From Moraxella pluranimalium (lineage in GTDB: Bacteria > Pseudomonadota > Gammaproteobacteria > Pseudomonadales > Moraxellaceae), in NCBI RefSeq assembly GCF_002014825.1, contig NZ_MUYU01000007.1, positions 35,265-99,264 of the forward strand: a stretch of 64,000 nucleotides of DNA. Direction: 5' to 3'. Position numbers and translations under genes: made by a program. Under the pieces are notes generated by a model, which saw only the letters and a list, made by a program, of their open reading frames with translations, was not told the DNA's origin and made no database searches. Positions 16,866 through 25,507 of the stretch are shown one piece after another (the first letter of the stretch is position 1; every line of letters starts with the position of its first letter).

Positions 16866-17765
16866 TTAAGCGTGCCAAGCTCTACAATATCTGGTCAAAA
16901 ACGCTTCAAACGCCATTACAGCAGGCGATGCCGAGCGATAGCGATGTTTGTATAACAAAAATTTGTAGCTGATTTGTGGTTCGCTGATGGGTACCATGAC
17001 AAGGTTTTGTTCATCTACCCAAGGCTTAGCATAGCCAAGTGCCATTGTCATGCCAAGCCCTTGTTTGACCATACCAAGCGCTGTGGACAAAAAATTCACT
17101 TCATAATCACTTCGAAATACCTTACTACTGATATCAAGTGGCAAGTGATCGGCGATGTATTTGGCAAATGGCTCTTGGAGTGTAATCAGCTCGCCATCAC
17201 TCATCGCATCCCAAGTCAAATCAGTGCGAGATGCTAGTGGGTGATCGGGGCGTACCACCAACTGAAACGGCGATGAAAACAGCTCGGTCGCTGACAAATC
17301 GGTATGATAAGCAAATGCAGGCCCAACGCCCAGATCCGCTTCGAGTGTTTGCACAGAATTGATCACATCTTCGACAGAGCAGTCAATCAGATTGACCTGA
17401 ATATCAGGATAAGCTTGTTTAAACTGCTTAATCAGCTCGGGCATGGCAGATGCGGCAAGCTGCTGTGGCGCTGCGATACGCACCTTGCCTTGATGAAAAT
17501 CCTTGAGATCGGCAATCTCATTACCCAGCACCTGCATATCATGAATGACCCGCAGGGCGTGGGGCAGTAGTCGCTCGCCTGCTTCGGATAGGTGCATCTG
17601 CCGTGTGGTTCGGTCAAATAGCCGAGTATCCAGCTGATTTTCCATCTCTTTAATCAGTCCGCTCAAGGATGATTGTGTCAAATGTAGCTCATCAGCGGCT
17701 TTAGTAAAGCTTTTGTGGCGAGCGACACTGACAAAGGCCTTGAGCTGGCGAAAAGTGATATTCAT
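16866..17765 (-). CDS. LysR-family transcriptional regulator
   Basis: A 299-residue LysR regulator with an N-terminal winged helix-turn-helix (FRQLKAFVSVARHKSF, then AADELHLTQSSLSGLI, residues 5-40) and a two-lobe effector domain from about residue 90. It is divergent from hppD with a 123-base shared promoter region, so control of the tyrosine/4-hydroxyphenylpyruvate genes is the simplest guess. The effector is unknown. Confidence 0.9.
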   Translation of the reverse strand: MNITFRQLKAFVSVARHKSFTKAADELHLTQSSLSGLIKEMENQLDTRLFDRTTRQMHLSEAGERLLPHALRVIHDMQVLGNEIADLKDFHQGKVRIAAPQQLAASAMPELIKQFKQAYPDIQVNLIDCSVEDVINSVQTLEADLGVGPAFAYHTDLSATELFSSPFQLVVRPDHPLASRTDLTWDAMSDGELITLQEPFAKYIADHLPLDISSKVFRSDYEVNFLSTALGMVKQGLGMTMALGYAKPWVDEQNLVMVPISEPQISYKFLLYKHRYRSASPAVMAFEAFLTRYCRAWHA

Positions 17766-17888
17766 GGTCTAATCCGATAAATTCAAGAAAAAATCAATTT
17801 GTGCATTTGTTGGCGCTATTTTAAGATAAGGCACATATCCTTTACAAGTATCGTTGGATTTATTTTTTGAACCAAACAAGGAATGATT

Positions 17889-18971
17889 ATGGCAGATTTA
17901 TTCGAAAACCCAATGGGATTGTGTGGCTTTGAGTTTGTAGAATTTGCAAGCCCTACACCAAATGTGCTTGAGCCATTATTTGAAAAAATGGGCTTTACGC
18001 TCGTTGCCAAACACCGCTCCAAAGATGTGCTACTGTACCGTCAAGGCAGTATCAACTTTATCATCAATCGTGAGCCGAAGTCTGAAGCGATGTATTTTGC
18101 CAATGAACATGGCCCATCAGCGTGTGGTATGGCGTTTCGTGTGCGTGATGCACAGTTTGCTTATAAGCGTGCCATTGAGCTTGGTGCACAGCCTGTGCAT
18201 ATCGCTACATCGGTGATGGAGCTTCGCCTGCCTGCGATTAAGGGCATTGGCGGTGCGCCTTTGTATCTGATTGATCGCTTTGAAGAAGGCAAATCCATTT
18301 ATGATATTGACTTTGAATTTATCGAAGGCGTGGATCGTCATCCGGTGGGCTATGGCTTTCAAATCGTTGATCACTTGACGCATAATGTCTATCGTGGGCG
18401 TATGGATTATTGGGCGAAATTTTATGAAAAATTGTTCAATTTCCAAGAAATCCGCTATTTTGACATCAAAGGCGAATACACAGGGCTAACCAGCCGTGCG
18501 ATGACAGCACCTGATGGGCTAATTCGTATTCCACTGAATGAAGAAGCCAAGCAGGGTGGCGGTCAGATTGAAGAGTATCTAATGGCGTTCGGCGGTGAAG
18601 GCATTCAGCACATTGCGCTATTGACCGATGATTTGCTCGGTGCGATTGACAAGCTACGCGCTGCTGGTATTCCGCTGATGACTGCGCCAAATGATGCCTA
18701 TTATGAGATGCTTGATGAGCGTCTGCCAAATCATGGCGAAGATGTCAAAGCACTACAATCTCGTGGTATTTTGCTCGATGGTACGACCGAAGGCGGTCAG
18801 CCACGACTGTTGCTGCAGATTTTTTCAGAAACGGCGCTTGGCCCTGTGTTCTTTGAATTTATTCAGCGTAAGGGCGATTATCGTGAAGGCTTTGGTGAAG
18901 GCAATTTTAAGGCATTGTTCGAAAGCCTTGAGCGTGACCAAATTCGCCGTGGTGCGCTGGCGGTGGAATAA
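17889..18971 (+). CDS. hppD: 4-hydroxyphenylpyruvate dioxygenase
   Basis: Non-haem iron dioxygenase converting 4-hydroxyphenylpyruvate to homogentisate in tyrosine breakdown. The 360-residue protein has the two vicinal-oxygen-chelate halves; the iron ligands are His162 (VDHLTHNV), His241 (GIQHIAL) and Glu323 (FFEFIQRKG). ATG at 17889 is 7 bases after an AAGGA ribosome-binding site, better placed than the ATG at 17883. maiA, a later step of the same pathway, is nearby, but homogentisate dioxygenase and fumarylacetoacetase are not in the window. Confidence 0.96.
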   Translation: MADLFENPMGLCGFEFVEFASPTPNVLEPLFEKMGFTLVAKHRSKDVLLYRQGSINFIINREPKSEAMYFANEHGPSACGMAFRVRDAQFAYKRAIELGAQPVHIATSVMELRLPAIKGIGGAPLYLIDRFEEGKSIYDIDFEFIEGVDRHPVGYGFQIVDHLTHNVYRGRMDYWAKFYEKLFNFQEIRYFDIKGEYTGLTSRAMTAPDGLIRIPLNEEAKQGGGQIEEYLMAFGGEGIQHIALLTDDLLGAIDKLRAAGIPLMTAPNDAYYEMLDERLPNHGEDVKALQSRGILLDGTTEGGQPRLLLQIFSETALGPVFFEFIQRKGDYREGFGEGNFKALFESLERDQIRRGALAVE

Positions 18972-19309
18972 GCGTTATTAACCATGCCGCCAAATAACGG
19001 CGGACATCATCCATCATCCCAAGTGTTGATCATCTCAAACTGTGCTTTGGGTTGGTGGGTGTCTTTTTTTTTGCGATGGATAGCAAATGATCGATTAGGG
19101 ATATATCACCATTTTTGCGATATTTATCAGTTTTTGTGTAAGCATTGCGTGCCAAAAGTTTGTTATAGTAATGACAAATCGGCGCAGTCGTGATGGATAT
19201 TCGTGTTGCTCTCGACATGATTGCCTACTGGCGGTCATGGTATAATGGTTGATTGATGTTGGCTTTTTTTACCGCTTTGCTATCCATTTTGAGTGTTAAG
19301 GATATGGAT
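18972..19309. other. 338-base intergenic region between hppD and the NhaC-like gene
   Basis: No convincing gene. A GC-rich hairpin (CCGCC, loop AAATAAC, GGCGG; 18987-19003) follows hppD but has no T-tract. An extended -10 promoter candidate lies near the right end. Short open frames on both strands have no ribosome-binding site or recognisable product. Confidence 0.6.
19221..19246 (+). promoter_or_regulatory. extended -10 promoter candidate for the NhaC-like gene
   Basis: TGG followed by TATAAT (19241-19246) with a weak TTGCCT at 19221 (14-base spacer, shorter than ideal). It lies about 60 bases before the start codon. Confidence 0.45.
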
Positions 19310-20710
19310 ATGAACGAACAAAACAAACACGAACCATTATTAAAAATCAGTCCAAGCGCCGCCGTACCGATGGCGATTGTGATGGTCATCGTCTTGGGTG
19401 TAACCATGATTGCTTGGGGCTGGGTACCGCATCTGTCGCTACTGTTGGTGATTATCGGCTTGATGATGTTTGGGCTTGTCAAGGGTGTCAAATTTGACGC
19501 CATGCAAGATAAGATGATCAGCGGTGTCGGGGCGGGCATGGGGGCGATTTATCTGTTCTCATTCATTGGGCTATTGGTGTCGGCTTTGATGATGTCTGGG
19601 GCAATTCCGACGCTGATTTATTATGGCTTTGGTGTTTTGTCCGCTGATATGTTTTATTTATCGGCATTCATTTTATCGAGCATTGTCGGCATTGCGCTTG
19701 GTAGTGGCTTCACGACTTGTGCGACGATTGGTGTGGCGTTTTTGGGCATGGCGGCAGCATTCGGCACAAACCCTGCCATCGTCGCCGGCGCAGTGGTTTC
19801 CGGCGCATTATTTGGTGATAAAATGTCGCCACTGTCAGACACGACCAGTATCGCCGCATCCATTGTTGGTGTGGATTTGTTTGACCATATCAAAAATATG
19901 ATGTACACCACTGTGCCAGCTTGGCTCATCAGCGCAGGATTGTTTTGGTTCTTGTCAGATGCGCACTTGGCAGCGGATTTAAGCGATGTCGCTGTGCTCA
20001 AAGAACAGCTTATCACGAGTGGCTTGGTGCATAGCTATGCGTTGTTGCCATTTGTGATGCTTGTTGTGTTGGCAGTTCTGAGAGTCAATGCCATTTATAC
20101 CATTTCAGCGACCATTGCGGTGTCATTGGCGCTTACCTTTACGCACAGTACGCCAAGCTTGTCTGATTTGGGTAATTGGTTCTTTACAGGCTATGCACCA
20201 GCAGAAAATCTTAATTTGGGGGATGTTGGCAAAATCGTCAGCCGTGGCGGACTACAAAGTATGTTCTTTAGCCAGCTACTCGTGATTTTGGCACTGTCAT
20301 TGGGCGGACTACTACAGGGCTTGGGTATTTTGCCTGCGTTACTTGATGGTATGCGTCATCTATTGACCAAGGCAAGTCGTGGCGTGGCGGCAGCGGCGTT
20401 TACATCACTGGGTATCAATGTGCTTGTTGGTGAGCAGTATTTGAGCTTGCTACTATCGGGCAATGCGTTTTTGCCGGAGTATAAGCGACTTGGACTACAC
20501 CCAAAAAACCTATCACGCACCATCGAAGATGCGGGCACAGTCATCAACCCACTTGTGCCGTGGGGTGTGTACGGGGGCTTTTTGGCAGGGACATTTGGGA
20601 TGCCTGTGGTGGCGTATCTGCCGTACGCGTTCTTTTGCTACCTATGCTTTGTGCTGACGCTGATTTTTGGATTTACAGGCTTTACCATTACCAAGCTTGA
20701 TAAGGCATAA
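19310..20710 (+). CDS. NhaC-family Na+/H+ antiporter
   Basis: A 466-residue inner-membrane protein of the NhaC (ion-transporter) family with about 11 hydrophobic segments. Conserved family stretches include GSGFTTCATIGVAF, GALFGDKMSPLSDT and the C-terminal EDAGTVINPLVPWG. Members exchange Na+ for H+ or couple ions to organic acids (for example malate/lactate exchange). Its place between hppD and maiA hints at handling a product of tyrosine breakdown, but this is only context. ATG at 19310 has AAGG eight bases upstream; the ATG at 19304 is too close to it. Confidence 0.9.
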   Translation: MNEQNKHEPLLKISPSAAVPMAIVMVIVLGVTMIAWGWVPHLSLLLVIIGLMMFGLVKGVKFDAMQDKMISGVGAGMGAIYLFSFIGLLVSALMMSGAIPTLIYYGFGVLSADMFYLSAFILSSIVGIALGSGFTTCATIGVAFLGMAAAFGTNPAIVAGAVVSGALFGDKMSPLSDTTSIAASIVGVDLFDHIKNMMYTTVPAWLISAGLFWFLSDAHLAADLSDVAVLKEQLITSGLVHSYALLPFVMLVVLAVLRVNAIYTISATIAVSLALTFTHSTPSLSDLGNWFFTGYAPAENLNLGDVGKIVSRGGLQSMFFSQLLVILALSLGGLLQGLGILPALLDGMRHLLTKASRGVAAAAFTSLGINVLVGEQYLSLLLSGNAFLPEYKRLGLHPKNLSRTIEDAGTVINPLVPWGVYGGFLAGTFGMPVVAYLPYAFFCYLCFVLTLIFGFTGFTITKLDKA

Positions 20711-20783
20711 GCTTAACACTACAAGCTTTAACTGAAGTGGATTGATGGCAGTAGATTAATGGCACAATTATTAAGGATAAATT

Positions 20784-21422
20784 ATGAAACTATACTCATA
20801 TTTTCGCAGTTCGGCATCGTATCGAGTACGCATTGCTTTGGCACTAAAGGGATTGGATGCGAGTATCATACCTGTGAATTTGGTCAAAGGCGACCAAAAA
20901 ACCGATGATTATCTTGCCATCAATCCACAAGGGCTCGTGCCAAGCTTACAAGTCGATGATGCGGTGTTATCCCAGTCGCTTGCCATCATTGAGTATTTAG
21001 AAGAAGTGGATAACACTGTGCCACTATTGCCAAGCGATGCCATTGGGCGTGCGACTGTACGAGCGATGGCGCAGCTGATTGCTTGTGAAGTGCATCCGCT
21101 TAATAATTTACGAGTACTTCAATATCTGACAGGCGAGCTTGGCATCGATGATACGACCAAGATGGCATGGTATGCACATTGGATTCATCAAGGCTTTGCA
21201 TCGCTTGAGATGATGCTAAAACAGCACGCAGGCAAGTTCTGCTATGGCGATACGCCGACGATGGCGGACTGCTGTCTGATACCGCAGGTGTATAATGCCA
21301 AGCGGTTCGATGTCGATATCAGTGTCTATCCGCTGATTAACCAAATCGTCGCAAACTGTGAAACTTTGCCTGCCTTTATCAAGGCACATCCTGACCATCA
21401 GCCTGATACGCCAGTTGCGTAA
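20784..21422 (+). CDS. maiA: maleylacetoacetate isomerase (zeta-class GST)
   Basis: Glutathione-dependent isomerase converting maleylacetoacetate to fumarylacetoacetate in tyrosine breakdown. The 212-residue protein carries the zeta-class active-site motif SSASYRVR (9-16), the glutathione-binding INPQGLVPSL and SQSLAIIEYLEE, and PTMADCCLIPQVYNA in the C-terminal domain. An AAGGA ribosome-binding site lies near the start. It is in the same direction as hppD and the antiporter gene and ends at a strong terminator. Confidence 0.95.
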   Translation: MKLYSYFRSSASYRVRIALALKGLDASIIPVNLVKGDQKTDDYLAINPQGLVPSLQVDDAVLSQSLAIIEYLEEVDNTVPLLPSDAIGRATVRAMAQLIACEVHPLNNLRVLQYLTGELGIDDTTKMAWYAHWIHQGFASLEMMLKQHAGKFCYGDTPTMADCCLIPQVYNAKRFDVDISVYPLINQIVANCETLPAFIKAHPDHQPDTPVA

Positions 21423-21438
21423 ATGCAATCTATCCAAC

Positions 21439-21470
21439 TCACCGCAAGTTAAGTCTGCGGTGATTTTTTT
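21439..21470 (+). terminator. intrinsic terminator after maiA
   Basis: Arms TCACCGCA and TGCGGTGA around AGTTAAGTC, followed by seven T. Confidence 0.9.
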
Positions 21471-21513
21471 GGCTTACATGACGGCATTATCTCGCCTATT
21501 TGGGGTGAAATTA

Positions 21514-21522
21514 TGTTACAAT
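21514..21522 (+). promoter_or_regulatory. extended -10 promoter candidate for the importer operon
   Basis: TGT followed by TACAAT, 35 bases before the permease start. The short leader leaves no room for a thiamine pyrophosphate riboswitch. Confidence 0.45.
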
Positions 21523-21556
21523 AAGCATCATTTTGTCACGCATTTTGCCATTTGCC

Positions 21557-22312
21557 ATGTCTGTCTCCTTATCTCGTTTGGCTCGCCAATACAGTCTTGT
21601 GCTGTTGATTTTGCTTGTTTGGCAAGCGGTGATTGGCATGGGCTTAATGCCAGATTATCTGTTGCCGAGTCCTTGGCAGATTGTGCAGGCGTTCATTGAT
21701 GATTTTGCCTTGCTTGCCATGCACGCCAAATACACATTGGCGACGGCGTTTATCGGTACGATGATTGGACTGCTCTTAAGCTTTGTGCTGTCGATATTGA
21801 TGGATTTGTCCCGTGGATTTCGCCAAAGCGTTTATCCTGTGCTGCTGCTCAATCAAACCATTCCGACCATTGCCATTGCGCCGCTGCTTGTGATTTGGCT
21901 TGGTTATGGCATCACACCAAAGATTGTGCTTGTGGTGCTGTCGGTGTTTTTTCCGATGACTATTGCGCTACTTGATGGCTATCGCTCGGTGGGGGCAGAC
22001 GAGCTCAATTTATTCCGCTCAATGAAAGCTACGACTTATCAGACTTATCGACATCTTAAGATACCATCAGCGATGGGGTATTTTTTTACAGGGCTAAAAG
22101 TTGCCTTAAGCTATGCGCTAATCTCTGCGGTGGTGGCAGAATGGCTTGGTGGCTATCATGGGCTTGGGGTGTATATGACCCGTGTGCGTAAGTCTTATGA
22201 GCTTGATAATATGTTTGCGGTGATTTTTTTGATTAGCTTTTTGACTTTGGTGCTGATTGCCTTGGTCAAATGGCTCGAAAAACGCCTGATGGCTTATAAA
22301 TTTCAACAATGA
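21557..22312 (+). CDS. ABC transporter permease, ThiX-like
   Basis: A 251-residue inner-membrane permease of the binding-protein-dependent type with about six hydrophobic segments and the conserved cytoplasmic EAA-like loop (DELNLFRSMKATTYQTYRHL). Together with the following binding lipoprotein and ATPase it forms an importer of the ThiXYZ/SsuABC class. Because the binding protein is of the NMT1/THI5 type, the substrate is probably a thiamine pyrimidine precursor. ATG at 21557 is preferred over an upstream TTG. Confidence 0.88.
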   Translation: MSVSLSRLARQYSLVLLILLVWQAVIGMGLMPDYLLPSPWQIVQAFIDDFALLAMHAKYTLATAFIGTMIGLLLSFVLSILMDLSRGFRQSVYPVLLLNQTIPTIAIAPLLVIWLGYGITPKIVLVVLSVFFPMTIALLDGYRSVGADELNLFRSMKATTYQTYRHLKIPSAMGYFFTGLKVALSYALISAVVAEWLGGYHGLGVYMTRVRKSYELDNMFAVIFLISFLTLVLIALVKWLEKRLMAYKFQQ

Positions 22313-22331
22313 CTCTAAAAAGGATATGAAG

Positions 22332-23324
22332 ATGAAGTTTAAATTTCGCCCGTTGGTTGGTGTGACTTTGGCAGCGCTGATGAGTGCAGGGCTATTTGCT
22401 TGCCAAAAGCAAGAAAGCAAGCAGGCTGCCCAAGAGCAGCCGTTACAAGAGCTGATTATTGCGCTTGATTGGGTGCCGAACACCAATCACACGGGGCTGT
22501 ATGTGGCGCTTGATCAAGGGTATTTTGCCAAGCAGGGCTTTGATGCCAAGATTGTACAGCCAAGCGAAGACAGCACATCGACGCTGGTTGCCAATCAGCG
22601 AGCGGATTTTGGCGTGTATTTTCAGCCAAATATGGTCAAGCGTCTCAATAAAGGCGAGCCGATCACTGCGGTAGCTGCCATCGCTCAGCACAACAGTGCA
22701 GGCTTGATGTCTTTGGCAAGTCTGGGTGCGACATCACCAAAAGATTTGCACGGCAAGCGTTATTCTACTTGGGAAGACCCTGTGGATGATGCGACGGTAG
22801 CCGAGATTGTCGGCGAGCCATTGGTCAAAATCCCGGGCGAATCGACCGATGCGACGACCGCACTACGCATGGGTCAGTTTGACTATATTATGGCATACTA
22901 TGGTTGGGATGGGATTCATGCCAAGATTAAGGGTGTTGAGACCAATTTCTTTTATCTTAAAGATGCCAATCCTATCTTTGACTACTATTCACCGATTTTG
23001 ATCGCCAATACTGATGCACTCAAGGCAAATCCCGAAAAATATAAAAAAGCACTCGCCGCCATCAAAGAAGGCTATCTGTATGCCGCCAAAAATCCTGAAG
23101 CATCCGCCGAGATTTTGGTCAAGCACGCACCTGAGATCAATCCTGAGCTTGCCAAACAAAGCCAAGCCTATCTCTCGACGCTGTATCTGGATGACAAAGG
23201 CGACTGGGGGCGATTTGATTATGCGCGCTGGGATCGTTTCTTTGGTTGGGTGAATGATAAGGGCTTGACGGATAAGCCATTACCGCCACAAGCAGGCGTG
23301 ACCAATGACTATCTGCCAAACTGA
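22332..23324 (+). CDS. NMT1/THI5-type substrate-binding lipoprotein, ThiY-like
   Basis: A 330-residue lipoprotein with lipobox LFAC (Cys24 from this start). The mature domain opens with the NMT1/THI5 hallmark LDWVPNTNHTGLYVALDQGY, followed by the ESTDATTALRMGQFDY segment, which matches ThiY, the binding protein for formylaminopyrimidine. It is expected to deliver a pyrimidine precursor of thiamine to the permease. ATG at 22332 has an AAAAAGGA ribosome-binding site at proper distance; the ATG at 22326 is too close. Confidence 0.88.
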   Translation: MKFKFRPLVGVTLAALMSAGLFACQKQESKQAAQEQPLQELIIALDWVPNTNHTGLYVALDQGYFAKQGFDAKIVQPSEDSTSTLVANQRADFGVYFQPNMVKRLNKGEPITAVAAIAQHNSAGLMSLASLGATSPKDLHGKRYSTWEDPVDDATVAEIVGEPLVKIPGESTDATTALRMGQFDYIMAYYGWDGIHAKIKGVETNFFYLKDANPIFDYYSPILIANTDALKANPEKYKKALAAIKEGYLYAAKNPEASAEILVKHAPEINPELAKQSQAYLSTLYLDDKGDWGRFDYARWDRFFGWVNDKGLTDKPLPPQAGVTNDYLPN

Positions 23325-23328
23325 GTTG

Positions 23329-24084
23329 ATGGCTCATCAAAAGTCAGCCAAGCTGTCACTGGTGGATATTTGCCACCGCTTTGTGACGGCGACGATGGAT
23401 GCGCCATTGTTCCAAAATCTATCGTTGAGCGTCGCACCTAGACAGGTGGTGAGCATTATCGGTACAAGTGGCGTGGGCAAAAGTACGCTATTTAACATCG
23501 CAGCTGGGCTGATTTGTCCAGAGTCTGGGCAAGTCATCATTGATGGTGTCGATAGTACGGGCAAGGCGGGGCAAGTGGGCTATATGCTCCAAAAAGACTT
23601 GTTATTACCCTTTAAAAGTATCTATGATAATATCGCACTGCCAATGATGCTACAGGGCATGGATAAGGCGGCGATACAAGCACGCATCATGCCTAATCTT
23701 GGCTTATTTGGCTTAGATGGCTTGGCGGATAAATACCCGCATCAGCTGTCAGGTGGTCAAAGACAGCGTGCGGCACTACTGCGTACTTATCTGAGTAACG
23801 ACCATCTAATGCTACTCGATGAGCCGTTTTCGGCGCTCGATTTTGTGACCAAATCCGAGATGTACGCATGGTTTAATGCCTTTCGTCATCAAACGGGGCT
23901 GACTTGCTTGATGATTACCCATGATATTGACGAAGCGATTTATCTGTCTGATTGCGTTTATGTACTAAAAGGCTTTCCGGCAACGCTTGCGCATCGCTTT
24001 GAGATACCAAAAGAAGATGGCTTTATGCAGTCGCAGGAGTTTTTGGTGCTCAAAGAGCAGATTTTGACAACGATTAAGGGGTAG
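23329..24084 (+). CDS. ABC transporter ATP-binding protein, ThiZ-like
   Basis: A 251-residue ATPase with Walker A GTSGVGKST, Q-loop MLQKDLLLPF, signature LSGGQRQR, Walker B LMLLDEPFSALD and the switch His in ITHDIDEA. It powers the importer with the two genes before it. ATG at 23329 follows the binding-protein stop by four bases; a longer frame from 23305 would overlap that gene. Confidence 0.92.
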   Translation: MAHQKSAKLSLVDICHRFVTATMDAPLFQNLSLSVAPRQVVSIIGTSGVGKSTLFNIAAGLICPESGQVIIDGVDSTGKAGQVGYMLQKDLLLPFKSIYDNIALPMMLQGMDKAAIQARIMPNLGLFGLDGLADKYPHQLSGGQRQRAALLRTYLSNDHLMLLDEPFSALDFVTKSEMYAWFNAFRHQTGLTCLMITHDIDEAIYLSDCVYVLKGFPATLAHRFEIPKEDGFMQSQEFLVLKEQILTTIKG

Positions 24085-24088
24085 GGTG

Positions 24089-24295
24089 ATGTCGGTTTGG
24101 GCGCTGACGATTGTCTTATTTATTGGCTTTTTTGTGTTGTCGTATCTGTTTTATCGGTATGATGATTTTTTTGTCGCATTTTTTACAATCGTTTTTGGCT
24201 TGATTAAGTTCGTGCTAGGCTTGGGATGCGTTATTCTGATGCTTGGCTTATTACTGCTGTTGTGTTATTTGCTTGCTAGCGTGATTTTAAGTTGA
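24089..24295 (+). CDS. small membrane protein
   Basis: A 68-residue, almost entirely hydrophobic protein with two membrane segments (about 4-21 and 28-67, the latter long enough for two). It starts four bases after the ATPase stop with GGGGTAGGG upstream, so it is probably the last gene of the importer operon. No family is recognised. Confidence 0.6.
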   Translation: MSVWALTIVLFIGFFVLSYLFYRYDDFFVAFFTIVFGLIKFVLGLGCVILMLGLLLLLCYLLASVILS

Positions 24296-24318
24296 TTTAT
24301 CCGCTGAAGCCAAATCAT

Positions 24319-24352
24319 AAAAAAACCGAAACTTAACAAAGTCTCGGTTTTT
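24319..24352. terminator. bidirectional terminator
   Basis: Arms AAAACCGAAACTT and AAGTCTCGGTTTT (one mismatch) around AACA, with A-run and T-run flanks, between convergent genes. Confidence 0.85.
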
Positions 24353-24367
24353 AGTATCTATATCCAA

Positions 24368-24946
24368 TCAGTCAATACGCTCAATGGTCACATTGCCTGT
24401 ATTGCCGGTCATGCCGATGGCTTTGGCAGCGCCATAAGATAGGCTAAGTGCACTACTGCCTGCAGATGGGCGGTCATTGATTTTGACAACGACTGATTTG
24501 CCATTATCGCGGTTGGTCACACGCACATAGCAGTTCATTGGCAATGAGCTGTGTGCGGCGGTCATGGCATTCATATCAAAGGTTTCGCCACTGGCGGTTT
24601 TGCGTCCGTGAAATTGACGACCATACCAAGATGCTAGACCAGTTTGCTTAAATTTGTTCACCGTGCTAGATGCCACAGCTGTCAGTTTTTCGAGTACTGG
24701 GGTGTCGCTATCAGCTTTTTTGGTGGTTTTGGCATTTTGGGTCATCAAAGGACTGCTAAGCGCCAAAGAAGATGGCTGGCGAGCTTGACGAACCAAACTA
24801 GATGCATTGTTGTGCTGAGCGGTCAATTGACCAAGCACATTGTCAATATTAGCCGAATTTGCTTTATCGCCTGCGTGTGCAGAAACACCAACGCCTGCGC
24901 TGACAGTGATTGCCAAGCCAAGCAAAGATTTGCTAATTGTTTTCAT
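24368..24946 (-). CDS. RlpA-like double-psi beta-barrel protein
   Basis: A 192-residue exported protein. The signal peptide ends near SAHAG. An unstructured Ser/Ala/Gln-rich stretch follows to about residue 98, then a RlpA-type double-psi beta-barrel (GLASWYGRQFHGRKTASGE, then ITNR-like VTNRDNGKSVVVKINDR, to the end). RlpA proteins bind or cleave denuded peptidoglycan at the septum; this one has no SPOR domain and no obvious lipobox, so it is a short periplasmic form. The catalytic Asp (NDRP) is present. An AGAGG ribosome-binding site precedes the start. Confidence 0.88.
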   Translation of the reverse strand: MKTISKSLLGLAITVSAGVGVSAHAGDKANSANIDNVLGQLTAQHNNASSLVRQARQPSSLALSSPLMTQNAKTTKKADSDTPVLEKLTAVASSTVNKFKQTGLASWYGRQFHGRKTASGETFDMNAMTAAHSSLPMNCYVRVTNRDNGKSVVVKINDRPSAGSSALSLSYGAAKAIGMTGNTGNVTIERID

Positions 24947-25507
24947 GGTTGCCTCTTTAGTGTTGAAAGCTTTGTTGTGGCGTGTATGCCAACAGACATC
25001 ATCCTAATGTAACAAAGTCGCTACTATCAAGTATCAATACCATTCAAAAAGTATTAATAACAAGTATTTGTGAATTTATCCCATGATGCTCATACTTGCA
25101 AACCAAGCAACTGGGGGTGAATTGTGATTGTTTTGGGCAATGATAACACAGTCAAAATTAATCAAGCATACAGTAGCACAGAAAAAGTATTGCAATGTGT
25201 CGTTTTGTAGTCATTGTACCCAGCTTTGGTAAAATTATGACAAATTGAAACAAATTGCCCTTTACCACATTCCTATATTAGCACCATTTTGATAAATTAC
25301 AAGGGTAAAAACAGCAAAAATCACAGAAATTTGCATAAATTTTGTACAAAATGGTGATTTTATCGCTTATTTTTCACATTGAGCACCGACCTTTGTCGTC
25401 CATGCGCCGTGATAAGCTGTCAAAATTGCTACCAAAAAACATTGGCAAAATTGATGAAGTGGTGTAAGCTATACCCTTTGTCTAAAGTAAATTAATGGGA
25501 TCGTACC
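24947..25507. other. 561-base AT-rich intergenic region
   Basis: Divergent promoter region between the RlpA-like and M15-like genes with no convincing gene. It includes a perfect 14-bp palindrome at 25339-25352 and several TTTTTCAC and TTGGCAAAAT-like stretches. No RNA gene is recognised. Confidence 0.55.
25339..25352. promoter_or_regulatory. perfect 14-bp palindrome
   Basis: ATTTTGTACAAAAT is fully self-complementary, about 155 bases upstream of the M15-like lipoprotein. It may be an operator for an unknown regulator; in AT-rich DNA chance is a real alternative. Confidence 0.3.

Noticed and set aside
18987..19003. GC-rich hairpin after hppD as a terminator
   Set aside because: The stem is good but no T-tract follows; noted only as part of the intergenic region.
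18984..19218. Short open frames on both strands between hppD and the NhaC-like gene
   Set aside because: No ribosome-binding site, no family similarity, and they overlap each other on opposite strands.
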